From: Nissolia schottii
Taxonomy: Eukaryota; Streptophyta; Magnoliopsida; Fabales; Fabaceae
Direction: 5' to 3'
DNA length: 64,000 bases
NCBI GenBank assembly: GCA_003254905.1
Contig: QANU01105287.1
Coordinates: 180,055-244,054 of the forward strand
Part shown: one piece after another, positions 12,191 through 24,900 of the stretch
How the letters are laid out: every line of letters begins with the position of its first letter
How positions within the stretch are numbered: the stretch's first letter is position 1
Notes under the pieces: generated by a model
Told to the model about the DNA's origin: nothing
Seen by the model: only the letters and a program-made list of their open reading frames with translations
Database searches by the model: none
Position numbers and translations under genes: made by a program

Positions 12191-12284
12191 ATCTTTTTGA
12201 AGAGTTTTGTTTGACATTTGCAATATGTTTTTTAACTAAAAATCACACGTTTGTCTACTTTTTTGGGAAGGGAAATATTTTAAA

Positions 12285-12286
<2 letters not shown>

Positions 12287-12315
<29 letters not shown>
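12287..12315. repeat. (TA)n microsatellite
   Basis: A simple dinucleotide run of about 14 units in AT-rich DNA. Confidence 0.9.
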
Positions 12316-12318
<3 letters not shown>

Positions 12319-12830
12319 TTAAATTACATTTTAACACATGTTTTTTGAACAAGCTTCTCCAAACGGGCTTTAAATTTTCTCTGGATCATGAATAAATTTT
12401 CTAATTAGAATAGAAATGATGAGCATGAGCCAAACATGCCCAAACCAAACCTATGGGGCCAAGTCTTATCACCCCTTCTCCTGGGCCTGATACTGGAATG
12501 GGAGTCTTAACAATTGGGGATCACAGTTAAGCGTAATATAAGCAGCTTGTGAGTTTATTGACCCAAAAAAGGTAGTTTTTGAGTTTTGATGAGACCAAAA
12601 GAGGGGTTTTGATAGACCAAAACGAGGGGTAGCTTCTTCTGTCCATGTAATTTCTAAACTCTGCCAAACATCATCTTCAATAAATTAGTAGAAATGATCT
12701 AATGAATAGTTTGAATAATATGTAAAATTAGAGATTCAAACATCAATGCTATCGAGGTAAAAAAAATTTATCATAGTCAAGGGACTTTTTCAAATCCATC
12801 TAAAGTAATTTAACCGTCCTTCTTCCATTG

Positions 12831-12832
12831 TA

Positions 12833-12877
<45 letters not shown>

Positions 12878-12879
12878 TT
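12831..12879. repeat. (TTA)n microsatellite
   Basis: About 16 units of the triplet. No coding context. Confidence 0.95.
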
Positions 12880-14233
12880 ATGGTTTGAAAAGGCTCAAAA
12901 CCCTCTTATAAAAGGAGGGAGCCATTGCAAGAGAATAGGGAGAACCCAATTAGAGGAGGGTCTACAACGATATAAAACAAAAATGACAACGAAAACAACA
13001 CAAAGTCACAATTGAAGGAGCCACAACAAAATAAAAAGTAGAAGACACCTAAAGCCACCAAACCAACAAATGAGCATGAGCTTACAACCAAGGTACCCCT
13101 AATCCCTATAATATTTAACAATGACCTAGATATCCCAACTCTTACACTCACCAAAACTTAACAATATTCGACTAGTATGCACTAAGTTTCATTAAAAATC
13201 TTTTTGAAGAATTTAATGGGACGAACCCTTAATTTTTTAAGAGAGAAAAAAGAGTGTCTACTACATATAATTTAAAGCCCGAAAAAATACATCAAAATCA
13301 CTCGTATACCCTGTTCAACCCATTTTTAAAACACACACAGAATTCATCACCACATTTAGACAATCTTTCATATTTCCTGTTGTTTCTCAGTCTCACAAAA
13401 TCTCCTTATTCTCTTCTGATATGAATTCAGCCATAATCCTATTATTCCCCTGCATTAACATATAGCCATATACTCTTGTATCATGTCAGTTGCACATACC
13501 TGTCTTGTTAAAAAAATTCAGCTTCTTCTTGCTTTACTCACCACTTTTTCTTGCTTCTTCTATTGCTACAAAGGCTTCAACATCTTTGTCTTGCTTCGAT
13601 GTCAAGCCAAAGCTTTTACACATCTCCCACGCCTCCTTAGCCTCCAATTGTAGTGGTTTCTTTTTTTCTTCCTCTACCCTAAAGGATAAGGGTTGCGTAT
13701 TTTTTTTTTCCCAATAATTGAATAAAAAAAGAGGGCAGTTCACACAGTAATATCATCATCACGGGATTAACTACATATCGTACGATTCCACGGTTTTAGA
13801 AGTACCGATTAATTCTTAAACAACAATTAACGGACCAATTTCTAAGTCCTTTTTATCCAGTAGTAGCCACTAGTTCATCATGGAAAAGAAACATGTATGT
13901 TCCAATTAAACTCCTTGGAAAAGACGTTCTCCGACACTATTTTCTTATTTATTTCTCCCCCTTCTAATATTAGTTGTCTGACATTAATCGTGACTTTGTT
14001 AAGGAACACTACAAAAATAAAAAATAAAAAATAAAAAATAAAAAAATTGCCATTTACTTTAAGACAGTTTTAGTGACAAACATAACAATTATAAGTATAA
14101 ATAACACATACCTACAGTTATATATAATACCGTTGATATAAGTTTTAGGGACATAATCAATACTCTAAATGTAGAGGGTCTATACCTACACCTACGTTAT
14201 ACAGTCATTATAACTTTTTTAATTGTAGCTATA
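12880..14233. other. Intergenic, no gene seen
   Basis: There is no convincing gene. A minus-strand frame at 13534-13743 contains text (KEAWEMCKSFGLTSKQDKD) vaguely like the linker preceding LINE endonucleases, but nothing supports it further. A cactacaaaaa motif at 14007 followed by an AAAAAT run may be an old CACTA end. Confidence 0.4.
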
Positions 14234-14242
14234 AATAATCTA

Positions 14243-14540
14243 GGGTTAATTAAGTTTTTAGTCCCTGTAATATGAAAAAGTTTGGTTTTAGTCCCTCATG
14301 ACAAGTTTTAGTTCCTATAAAATGTGAAAATTTGATTTTGGTCCCTGTGGACGGTTGGTGATGGACGGTGATATAGAAATGGTCCCTGATGACGGGTTAA
14401 CTGACACGTCATCACCGTCCATCACCAACCGTCCACAAGGACCAAAATCAAATTTTCACATTTTACAGGGACTGAAACTTGTTATGAGGGACTAAAACCA
14501 AACCTTTTCATATTACAGGGACTAAAAACTTAATTAACCC
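14243..14540. mobile_element. Foldback MULE-type MITE with 9-bp target duplication
   Basis: About 298 bases form an almost complete hairpin. The left arm starts gggttaattaagtttttag and the right arm ends with its reverse complement. The arms meet near 14392. The 9-mer aataatcta flanks both sides exactly (14234-14242 and 14541-14549), the Mutator signature. No protein is encoded, so it would depend on a transposase elsewhere. The terminal 24 bases closely resemble those of the 33822-38278 element, so they are probably the same family. Confidence 0.9.
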
Positions 14541-14550
14541 AATAATCTAT

Positions 14551-15090
14551 ATGTTAGGAGAGTGTCTTGACTTTGCCGAACTAATCACTCTAAACCCACT
14601 CACTAGAATAGCATGTGAAGGCAAGCAAACAAGACAACGAGGCTTAGTATCCAGATCAAATAATATACTTCATTTCACAGGCTCAAATATACGAACTATG
14701 CAGTCTTGTGTTCCTTACTCTATCTTAACCTTTGAAATAGATATTATTTGTTGTTTGTTTATAATTTTTTTTCCTCCTCTACAGGATTTGCCTTGGAATA
14801 GTACCAAAGAAAATGCAACTTGAGTTACTAGTTCTTGATTAGGATAATATAAATAATTTTATAGCTAATAGTAACAATTACAGAGGCTATATTTATGGCT
14901 GAAATATCTCCATAACTACGTTTAGTTAGTTACAATTGAACAAGGTCCATTTGGACTAGCTTAAAAAAAATATTTATTTCACTTATATTTTTAAGCATAT
15001 CTTTTTAAAGAGTTTTGTTTGACATTTGCAATATGTTTTTTTACTAAAAATTACACATTTGTCTACTTTCTTTTTTTTTGAAGGGAAATG
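14551..15090. repeat. Dispersed repeat family R1, copy 3
   Basis: Matches 11770-12190 with scattered differences and one extra internal stretch near 14655-14680. The foldback MULE inserted just to its left. The open frame 14551-14823 belongs to this repeat and has no recognisable domain. Confidence 0.7.
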
Positions 15091-17226
15091 TAGAGGGTCT
15101 CGCGGTTGATGAGCAACGTGTGTGCATGGTTTGTGACTCATTGCTGAGTACAAGTGTTTTTTTATCTTCGTTACAATTAAAAAGGTCGAACTCGAGACAC
15201 TATGTCAGTTGATGAGTTAGAGCTCATCGATGAAATATATATTTTATGGAAGTAGAGATAAAAAAAGCTTTTTTTTTGTTATAAAAGTGTATAGAAAAAT
15301 AAAGAAAAAATTCTTTAAAGCAAGATATTTTATTTAGAGATTAAAGTGAGTGATTTCACTATTGAATCAATAAAGTGATATTAGATCTTATTTTTTATTT
15401 ATTGATTTAATAGCAAGAATACTCATTTTACTCTTTAGAATAAATCTTTCACTTTAGAAGACCTAAGTTCAAAAAAATAAGAGTTTGTTTGATTTTTTTC
15501 AAAATTTTGTTAAAGTAATAGCGAAAATATATAGAAAATGAGAATAAAAAACAAAAAAAGAAATTATAATTTACCATTCCACTTACAAAATCTTGATAAA
15601 TAAAAAATAAATTAAAAATAGGGGAAGAAAATCGAAATCAAGATTCTTCATATCTTTTTAGGGTGTATGAATCTTCCTTATTTTATAGTATATACCATGT
15701 AGCATCTTTAAGTTTCACCAGAAAAAAAAAATGTAGCATCTTTAAAAAAAAGAGAAAATAGAAAGGCTATCCGCAAGTATTAACAATTTTCAATGAACTC
15801 TGATTAAGTACTTTCACCTAATACCACACTAATTATCCCTTCTTTTTTTTTCCTTTTTTGACTTTGAACAATAGTTCTTTATAAAACTTGTTCTACGTGC
15901 GAGTTCTCCTACTACATCTTTTAGGTCACATTTTTCATGATAAGTAGAAGATACTTCAACATCTGCAAAGCTAGTGAATGAATTTATAATTTAATACCAA
16001 TCCTGATCATATATTATCTTATCTTCATTCAATTTGATTCCATAGCCACTCTAACCCGTGCATGCACCATTTCCATAACGCCTATCTGCCAATTTATCTA
16101 GGACCAAGAGCTTTGTTTTTAATATTAGATTTGATTGGATACTAACCCACTCGTGGACACATATCATATGCCAATTTATTGGTATTGCCAGTTAGTGCCA
16201 ATGCTTAAAATTGATCTCAACATTATCAAAGATCTCATTCACTGCTCCGAAACATGAAGCAGTACTTACAAAATTATATTTGGATATGGTGGTTTCAATG
16301 ACATAGTTGAGGAACTTGAGGTATAGCTTAACTTTAACATGCACATCAATTTGTCAGGTACTATATAATATATAATAATTAATGTGGTAGAGAAGACATG
16401 TTTAAACTCACCAACTTCTGACATATTCCACTCACAAATGCGGGTCAATAGTTGGAGACGCATTTGTACTTTTGTAGAGGACAGCTTGAAAGGCTCTATA
16501 AAAGAGGAAGATTTTTTCTTTAAAGAAAAAATTAGTTTCTATATATATATATATGTGACATCAATTTTGAATTTAATTTTTACACGATATTTTTTAAAAT
16601 AATCAGTCGCTCCACTTACAATTATTTATGGAATAAGGACTCTACTCGCAAATAGTCTCTCAAATTCTGTCATTTGCTAAACAATCTTAAAGGTTTTTTT
16701 CACGTGAACTAAACAATGTTAGTGTTATAACTTCATCATATACGTGAAATAGAGTATGGTCTGACTATCTCACATATTTAATTAATTATTATGAAAAAAT
16801 GACAGACATAACAATGGAGACTTCTTTAAAAAAGTTTGTTGCTGTATAGACTTATTGAAAAACTTTTTTCCTCATAGAGAATGAATTCAAATCGATGATT
16901 ACAACGATCAAAATTATATTTTAACCATAAAATTATTATAGATAGTATAGATTTATTATTATTATTATTATAATAATATCATTAAAATATATATTGAATC
17001 AAATAAATGTATCCAAAATTTAATTATTTGTTGAGACAAAGATTTATAAATTTAATTAATAGTTAAATTATTTTATTAAAATAAATGTATCAAATTAAAT
17101 ATGTTAAATTATCAAAACATATATAATGAAATTTAGTTTCGGAAATGATTTTGTGCATTTTTTTTCTTCTTAATTTGTCTTTGTTTACACTTTATTATAT
17201 GAAACAAATAACCATGTCAATAACAA
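15091..17226. other. Intergenic AT-rich DNA, no gene seen
   Basis: No frame or RNA signal could be supported. There are short homopolymer and AT runs only (for example (AT)n near 16540). Confidence 0.45.
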
Positions 17227-17298
17227 ATCAAAGTGGCGCAGCGGAAGTTTGGTGGACCCATAGCTCACAGGTCTCAAGATTGAAACCTGGCTTTGATT
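17227..17298 (+). pseudogene. Initiator tRNA-Met-like sequence, probably a pseudogene
   Basis: These 72 bases follow plant initiator tRNA-Met (anticodon CAT) almost throughout. The acceptor stem atcaaag pairs perfectly with ctttgat, the box-A-like stretch is tggcgcagcgga, the anticodon loop is ccCATa, and the T stem is caggt/acctg. Several positions look damaged. The D stem has lost a pair (gttt where gcgt is usual), the last anticodon-stem pair is A-C, and the T-loop cytosine of the usual GATCGAAAC is T. No intron is seen. It could be a decayed tRNA copy or the head of a tRNA-derived SINE; a functional gene is unlikely. Confidence 0.7.
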
Positions 17299-17367
17299 AA
17301 ATAAAAACAGCTGTTTTGATTTTTATTGTTTTCATCATCGACACGCGGCAATTATGTTACATCATCA

Positions 17368-18279
17368 TTAAAATTTGGTATCATTATAAAAGGTTTTATT
17401 ACAATTATTTATTAACATAAATTATATGAATACGAAAACAAATCTTTGTTATTATAATGTCACATCAAAATTACACTTTTAAGACTAAGATGTCACCTTT
17501 TGTCATAAGAGTCCATTGCTCAGCCCAGTCCAACGGCCCATACATGTGCAATCGCAGCTCAAGCCATGTCTGCATCAATATACAGCTGAGCGCACACAAG
17601 GGGCCTCATGGACATGAGCCACATTGAAGCATAACTAATTATGCAGCCTAACTAAATTAAGTTAGAGTTGGTTAGAATTAGTTAGGTTGTTTTTCAGTAG
17701 TTAGAGTAAGTCTCTAGTATAAATAGCAAGTTGAAGATAGAAGGAAGAGTAAGAGAAATGGTTGTAATTCTGAATTCAATGAATCTGCAGAATTGTGCAG
17801 AACCTTCTTTCTTCCTCTCTTTCTAATCTCTATGATAGTTCATGATAATGAAAGCATTTTTGACACCTTTTGTGGGATTGTTTATTGAAGATGACCTAAA
17901 TTATTATGAGGTGTATTTATCAATAAGAGTTCTTTTTTATAATATAATATAAACGTTTTAAGTGTACTCTTTCTAGGGGACCTCAATCAGGTCAAGTTAG
18001 GTTAGTCAAATTTTTAATAATAGAACTCGAATGTCGGTGATTCAATTGAGACTAAAAATAAAAAATAAAAAAATGTGATCGGTATACCAAATTTGTTACA
18101 CTGAGAAAATGAGTATAGTGGTGGAATATACATAATTACATAAAAGTGAGAAAAAGAGGGAAAAGAGGAGATAGAAAAGTAAGGCATGTTTTAAATTTCA
18201 AATAGTGAGATAATGAGAGAATATTTTATTTAATTTTATTTTTTTTAAAAAAATGAGTTGTACAATCTTTGAAAATTAG
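17368..18279 (+). repeat. LTR-like block, copy 1
   Basis: About 912 bases recur at 18325-19239 with a few per cent difference. The middle has a TATA box (agtataaatagcaag at about 17717) followed by gtaattctgaattcaatgaatctg, an arrangement typical of plant LTR promoters. No TG...CA ends or target duplication could be fixed, so LTR origin is inferred. The copy ends right at the lone N at 18280. Confidence 0.55.
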
Positions 18280-18324
18280 NTTTGGATTTAACCCCATTAA
18301 ATCCCATAAAAATGTAATTACCCG

Positions 18325-19239
18325 TTAAAATTTGGTATCATTATAAAAGGTGTTATTACAATTATTTATTAACATAAATTATATGAATACGAAAACAAAT
18401 CTTTATTATTATAATGTCACATCAAAATTACACTTTTAAGACTAAGATGTCACCTTTTGTCACAAGAGTCCATTGCTCAGCCCAGTCCAACAGCCCATAC
18501 ATGTGCAATCGCAGCTCAAGCCATGTCTGCATCATGTACCGCTGAGCGCACACAAGGGGCCTCATGGACATGAGCCACATTGTAGCATAACTAATTATGC
18601 AGCCTAACTAAATTAAGTAAGAGTTGGTTAGAATTAGTTAGGTAGTTTGTCAGTTAGTTAGAGTAAGTCTCTAGTATAAATAGCAAGTTGAAGATAGAAG
18701 GAAGCAAGAGAAATGGTTGTAATTCTGAATTCAATGAATCTGCAGAATTGTGCAGAACCTTCATTCTTCCTCTCTTTCTAATCTCTGTGATAGTTCATGA
18801 TAATGAAAGCATTTTTGACACCTTTTGCTGGATTGTTTATTGAAGATGACCTAAATTATTATGAGGTGTTGTATTTATCAATAAGAGTTCTTTTTTATAA
18901 TATAATATAAACGTTTTAAGTGTACTCTCTTTAGGGGGACCTCAATCTGGTCAAGCTAGGTTGGTCAAATTTCTAATAATAGAACTCGAATGTCGGTGAT
19001 TCAATCGAGACAAAAAATAAAAAATAAAAAATTTGATCGGTATACCAAAATTTGTTGCAGTGAGAAAATGAGTATAGTGGTGGAATGTACATAATTACAT
19101 AAAAGTGAGAAAAAGAGGGTAAAGAGGAGATAGAAAAGTAAGGCATGTTTTAAATTTCAAATAGTGAGATAATGAGAGAATATTTTATTTAATTTTATTT
19201 TTTAAAAAAAAAATGAGTTGTACAATCTTTGAAAATTAG
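18325..19239 (+). repeat. LTR-like block, copy 2
   Basis: A near repeat of the block ending at 18279, sharing its TATA box and the same right-hand end (tacaatctttgaaaattag). Only about 45 unrelated bases separate it from the N. Either two LTRs, a tandem duplication, or an unmerged contig overlap would explain this. Confidence 0.6.
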
Positions 19240-20282
19240 CTTAAGTTTACCACAAACATAAGGAGGTACCTAGTGTGCAACTAATTGTTAAGTACGTGGT
19301 GTGCCCTGCCATAATTTGGAAACGTTAGCTAAATGCATTTAGCATTTAGCATTTAGCATTTAGCAATATTTCTCAAATGCGTTTAGTCAAAATTTGCATG
19401 ATATATGGTTAACTAAATTTGTAAAAGTGTGGCTAAATATAATTAAGGTGCATCACACGCTCAATTTAACAAAGTACACATTAGACCATCCAAACAAAAA
19501 GTTAACTACCAAATCCAACGGGTATAAGTTGTGGAGAGTATATATTGATATCAAAAAGAAAACCACACACATAAAAGCCATTGGCAGAACAAATCTAAAC
19601 ATATGTCCATGAGAAAAAATAGTAGCCACTAGGTGATTCTCATGAAGGGTCCATTTCAATGGTCTCACTAAGGGTCCATTCAAATGATCTTCAATCTTAC
19701 CAACCATTTTGAGATTTAGACAGTGCTGAAAATCAAGCCTTGCTTTACATAAGAGGTGGAGATTTTACCAAATTTATTCTTTACTCTATTCCCAAATAAT
19801 TTGGATAGGGTTACTTTCTAATTGGTAATTTCCACTTATACATATATGTGCATCAATTATTGGTTGATCTTTTTCAAATACCAAAAATCATATATTTTAT
19901 TTTGCTTTGGCGTGTTAATTAGTTCCCTAAAAGGGAACAAGAAGAGAAAAACTTAGATTATTTGTAATATATTTCTATTTTATTTTCTATTTCAGTCATA
20001 TTTTCTGTGCATCTCCAAGTGACTGCTAACTTTGTCTCAGATTTCTTTAGACCTTTGTTGGTCCTTATTTTTTAATTAAAAAAGTGACATCATGTCAAAT
20101 TTTTAATAATTACCAAGAGAATCAAAGGTCGATAATCAATCTAAATTTTGATCTACATAAATATCGAACAATCCTTGAATTCATTCTAAATTTTGAGCTC
20201 ATGATCAATTGCTTGATCAAAGTCCCCAAATTCTTCTTTCTAATATATTGAAATTTTTTGATCGATTGCTTTGTTTGTGATC
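19240..20282. other. Intergenic with a small catttag minisatellite
   Basis: No gene. Around 19335-19366 the unit catttag is repeated about five times (gcatttagcatttagcattt). The remainder is AT-rich without a supported feature. Confidence 0.5.
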
Positions 20283-21975
20283 ATGGAAGATGCTCCAGAT
20301 CCTACTTAGCAATTCTCTAGCCCCTACTTTCTAATTCATCCGAACAAAAGTCCTGGCGCAAATCTGACATCATCCTCACCGGCAAGAATTATCATTACTG
20401 GTCTCGAGCGATGATGATGGCGCTAAAAGCCAAGAACAAGATTTCTTTCATAAATGGAATGGAAGTCTACCCAACCCTATAATTCTTTGTGCTCGTTGCC
20501 AAGGTTATTGGGATGAACTCCGTAATTCTCGCCCATGTGCTTGCATTGGACACTACATTTGTGGCTTAGGAATTATTTGTAGCTATAAGGATCAAGATTA
20601 TATATGTGATTCGATTCTTGCATGGTTTGAATGAACAATACAATGCATGGTGTTCGATCACAAGTCATGATCATGGAGCCTATTCCTGATACAGACAAAG
20701 TACTGATCAGCTTCCTTTCTTTTGCAGTAAGAAAGACAATTCTTTCCTGAGATTACAGATTCTCATACTCTGCCTTCTCAATCAAGTCATCATTCTCATC
20801 ATGGTGTCATTTTTCTAAATCAAACAATGGTGATTCTTCTGGGTCACGGGGGAGACCGAAAGGAAACCATGGGAAGGGCGGGCAACTCAGCTCACAATCA
20901 TAACATTAATGGTGCAAAGAGTACCACAAGCAATGCTAGTGCCAAAAAAACCAACAAGACTCCATATAATCCCAATGCATGCTACACTCAGTGCAAGAAA
21001 CCTGGTCACATAGTGGACCAATGTTGGTACAAACATTGTTTTCCCCAAATTACAAGCCAAGGAATGCCAACAATGTGACTACAGAGACCGATAATGATAA
21101 CACATGCAGTGTCCTTTCTCAAATAGATAACGGTGAAGGTTTTGGTTTCATGTTCACCTCAGAGTAGTATGATTCTCTCCTTGCCTTGATTCAACCTCAG
21201 GAGTCACCGCTCAATCCTCACACCACTTATAACCAAATCACAATCCTGAATGCCTCCACAAAAGTACCCTCATCAGGTACACCTGCACATAACAAATCAT
21301 ATGCTTGGATTATAGACACTAGAGCTAGCTATTGATCATGTATGTATAGTCATTCTCTAAATGTTTTCCAAACTTACAAAATAATTCCACCAATTCTTGT
21401 GAAATCACCCGACGGCATCATTACAAAAACTGATATTTCAGGAACTGTTTATTTTTTCAAATGAGTTGTTTCTCACCAATGTCTTATACATCTCTTCATT
21501 TTACCTTCAATCTAATCTCAGTCTCAAAACTAACAAAATTACTTGCTTGCCAGTTTATGAGATATAGGACTTGCATTCCCAAAAGATTATTGGTGCAGCT
21601 AGCATAAGCCATGGACTCTACATACTAAAGATTGTTATTGCAGGAATACCTGTTTTGACCTCTGTGAATCATTTATTTGTTCAACCTTTTTTCTTTGTCG
21701 CATTTTAGACTTGGCCACCCTTCCATTGACAAACTGAATGTAATACAATCTAGTTATCATTTTATCAAATCCAATAAAATGGCTTTGCTTGTGATCCATG
21801 CCATTATACTAAGCGTAAGAAACTTCCTTTTCCGCTTAGTACTTCAGTTGTTGCATTATGTTTTGATTTGTTACATATTGATATGTGGAGGCCTATCTCA
21901 ATCCCTTCTATCTCAGGCCACAAATATTTCCTCACAATAGTTGATGACAAATTTAGATTCATATGGCTTTTATTA
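20283..21975 (+). mobile_element. Degenerate Ty1-copia retrotransposon (gag to start of integrase)
   Basis: In order, with stops and frameshifts, there are four recognisable parts. First is the copia N-terminal gag block LTGKNYHYWSRAMMMALKAK. Second is a zinc knuckle CYTQCKKPGHIVDQC (C-X2-C-X4-H-X4-C) at about 20980-21025. Third is a protease active-site remnant IIDTRAS, where DTGAS is usual, near 21315. Fourth is the GAG-pre-integrase block FRLGHPSIDKLN with CDPCHYTKRKKLPFPLS, leading into integrase text HKYFLTIVDDKFRFIW at about 21915-21970. Reverse transcriptase and RNase H are absent and no LTRs were recognised, so this is a truncated dead copy. It lies in forward orientation. Confidence 0.85.
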
Positions 21976-24900
21976 ATATTCTTTATTTTAATTTTTATTA
22001 ATTATTTAATATTTTATTTAATAAAATGAAATGATTGAAAGAAACCTGCACATCAAAAGCTAATTAGGTCTTATCATGCCTCCATAGATAGGATTAAGTT
22101 ATCCATCGTCTTGATGTATAAGGGGAATCTAATAGATAAGCTTATACAATACGCTAATTTTAACAAACGCTAATAAAGTCATTACGTATTGTATTAGCTT
22201 ATCATATCCGGCCATATATGATTCGTCAAACTTATGAAGTATTCTCTTTTTCAATAAAAATGTTCCGTTTTTTTTTTTTTTTTTTTTNAAAACATAACTC
22301 AGCGATGAAGATTGGGAGATCTTCTAAAATAAGCAAGTACTTCAATAAGCTAATCCCAAGTCCTAAACCAATAAGAATTACGGATAATGGTACTCTTAAG
22401 TACAAATCCTAAATTTGTCGTATGTTGAATTGACCTTCATTTAGGTCTGTTCAATTCATTTATAGTACTGATTATAAGTTTATACTCCTAACTTAAAAAA
22501 TATGGTTACCCACGTTCACTTAGGTTGTCAACACAATGCGCCAACCATTCAGAATGTAATCTTTTCTTTCTTTCTAACTAAGCTATGCTAATATTCGCTT
22601 TGGCTTATATATCAAACTCAATACAGTGAATCACATTTAATTAAGCATAACACTTGATCCCATTAATTTGTCTGGCTTCCTATTTTGGAAGGGGGAAAGT
22701 GGAAAACCTTCCAAGTACTTCCAAAGCTCTTCAACCAGCTGCTCTAACTACTTCCAAGTAACTAATAATGCCAGCTGTTGGCATTTATGTGTCCGCATAT
22801 GGCTCAAAATGAAGAGCAAGCGCATCACAATTAATCATGTACCTAGAGATTATATCCTCTCGGGATGTTAACAACACAAGCTAAAGAACATGCACTTGAT
22901 TGATGCCAAAACAAGCCTCGAGAAGAGGGTGGTGTGCAGTTTATTGAGTTACTATAATGTTACGGGTGGTACTAGAGATAGGATAGACGGATAGAGACAA
23001 GGATAGAGATAGAAAATTATTGTCCCTCTAGGCTCCAATTTTCTGTTCCATCAAATTTTTTTTTTATTCCCTCTGTCTTAACTTCAGTAAAATACAAAAA
23101 ATACAAAAAAATATTATTTTTGTGTCTGTCTCCCTGTTAGGTCCTTGATACCAAATGCGACATAAGGGTACAAGAAGATTATGAGTACTCACTGTAATAG
23201 TACCACAAAAGCATTAACTCTGCATTAATTAACTTGAAGGAATTTTATATAAGAGAAAAGTTAACAATTTTTCTAAGGGCGCTAGTTAAAAAAGTTAAAA
23301 AAAAAATGTAATTTTTTATTAAAAAAGTAAAAATTCTTGAATTTCAACATTATTACATGTATTAAAAACTTTAAAGTATACTTTTTTTTCCTTAAAGGAC
23401 ATTAATTAGCAAAATCTTTTATATAATTATTAGTTCAATGAATAATCAATTAAATGATGATTACCCCTCTGTGATGAGACAAAGTGAGGCGAGGTGCATG
23501 TGATATGGAAACTGCCCAAATTTACATGTCCACTTAATGTCATAAGTATTAACTTGTGAACCAAGTTCATATATAAAGGCTTTTCTTAAGACAAAACCAA
23601 ACAATGTGAGACTTGCCATTTAGCCAAGCTAAAGACTAAGTTTGGAACACATACAAAGATCCTTAAATCTAACATATTCGACATTTGTTGACTTCAAAAT
23701 AATATTGAGTTTCAGAAATAGACTCTTGATATTGGTCTTTAAGGATTCAGGCACATAAAAAAATACTCTTAATTTCTTAATATTTGAAGATGACAGATAC
23801 TACCACCTTTCATTTTGAGATAGCTTTTTCCTTTTAAAAAAAATATGATTATAAATAAATGAAAGGAATTGTCAACAATTACATCTCCCAAAAGTTTAAG
23901 TTGTTAGATAAATTATGATTGAGTAGTTTTTACATTTAACACATCCCCTCATGCATGAAGCCCATTGGAATAGAAGCTTGGACAATACACATGCCGGCCT
24001 TAGGGTTGAAATTGACATTCTTTTAGTAAAATGGCGGCAAATCAAACTCTTAACCACCCAGTCATCAAAAACTTTAATATCATGTCAAGAATTATCTTTC
24101 CAAAAAGGTTAAATTGATGGTCTGTCCTTGCTGCCCAACTCCGTTCTTAGTTCTTTAGTTAACCAGCGGGGCCCTTAATACATTAGTTAGTAAAACTAAA
24201 ATGAAAAATAGAAAGTAAGATTGATTAATTAATTGGGTTTCCACCTTGGCTTTATTGTAAAGACAGGCTGAGCTCACGTTGCTCGATAATGGATTAGTGG
24301 TACTCTTCAAATCAAAAGTCCTCCCTCTTTCTGTTAGATTTTAATGGTAAGAGACTAGGAATCTTGTAATTGCAAACCTCGTGCGTTCTCTTAACCATCA
24401 CTATTGTTTATTAGAATTGTTTGATTGAGGTTGGAGGCTGATGTGGTCGGTGCCGGAAACCTCAGTTCCACGAAGCTTCGTCCTCTTATAATGTGTGACA
24501 CTAGCTAACCGCCAAAAATTGCAATCACAATTGCCACCCTACCTATGCTGACCAATGCATATATTCTCTTGACTCAATCAAGAATATTAAAAGGAAGCCA
24601 ACGAAAAAATTAAGGTGTTAAGATATAAAATTATTTACTAATTGTTTCTATTCAATATCTTAAATTTTTAGTCATTACCAAAAATAAAATGACTTATTTT
24701 TTTTTTTGGGAAAAATAAATTTTGATAGAATATTAGAGCTTTTGTGATCAAATAGTCTAAAATTTGATTACCATTGCCCAACCCTTATTATTCTAAATAA
24801 ATACTCTTATTTTTCATATTAAGTGTCCATTTTTTTTAAATTTAGATTCATCCAGATATACTAGTTTAAAGATAAACTTAAAAGTCAAAAAATAAAACAC

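Noticed and set aside
11630-12879. CRISPR-like or other regular arrays
   Set aside because: They are simple microsatellites without spacers, and the DNA is plant nuclear.
13534-13743. Minus-strand ORF with LINE-like linker text
   Set aside because: Resemblance is limited to about 20 residues, and no endonuclease or reverse transcriptase follows.
14007-14060. cactacaaaaa followed by an A-rich repeat as a CACTA end
   Set aside because: Only the first bases fit and no subterminal repeats were seen; such words are common in AT-rich DNA.
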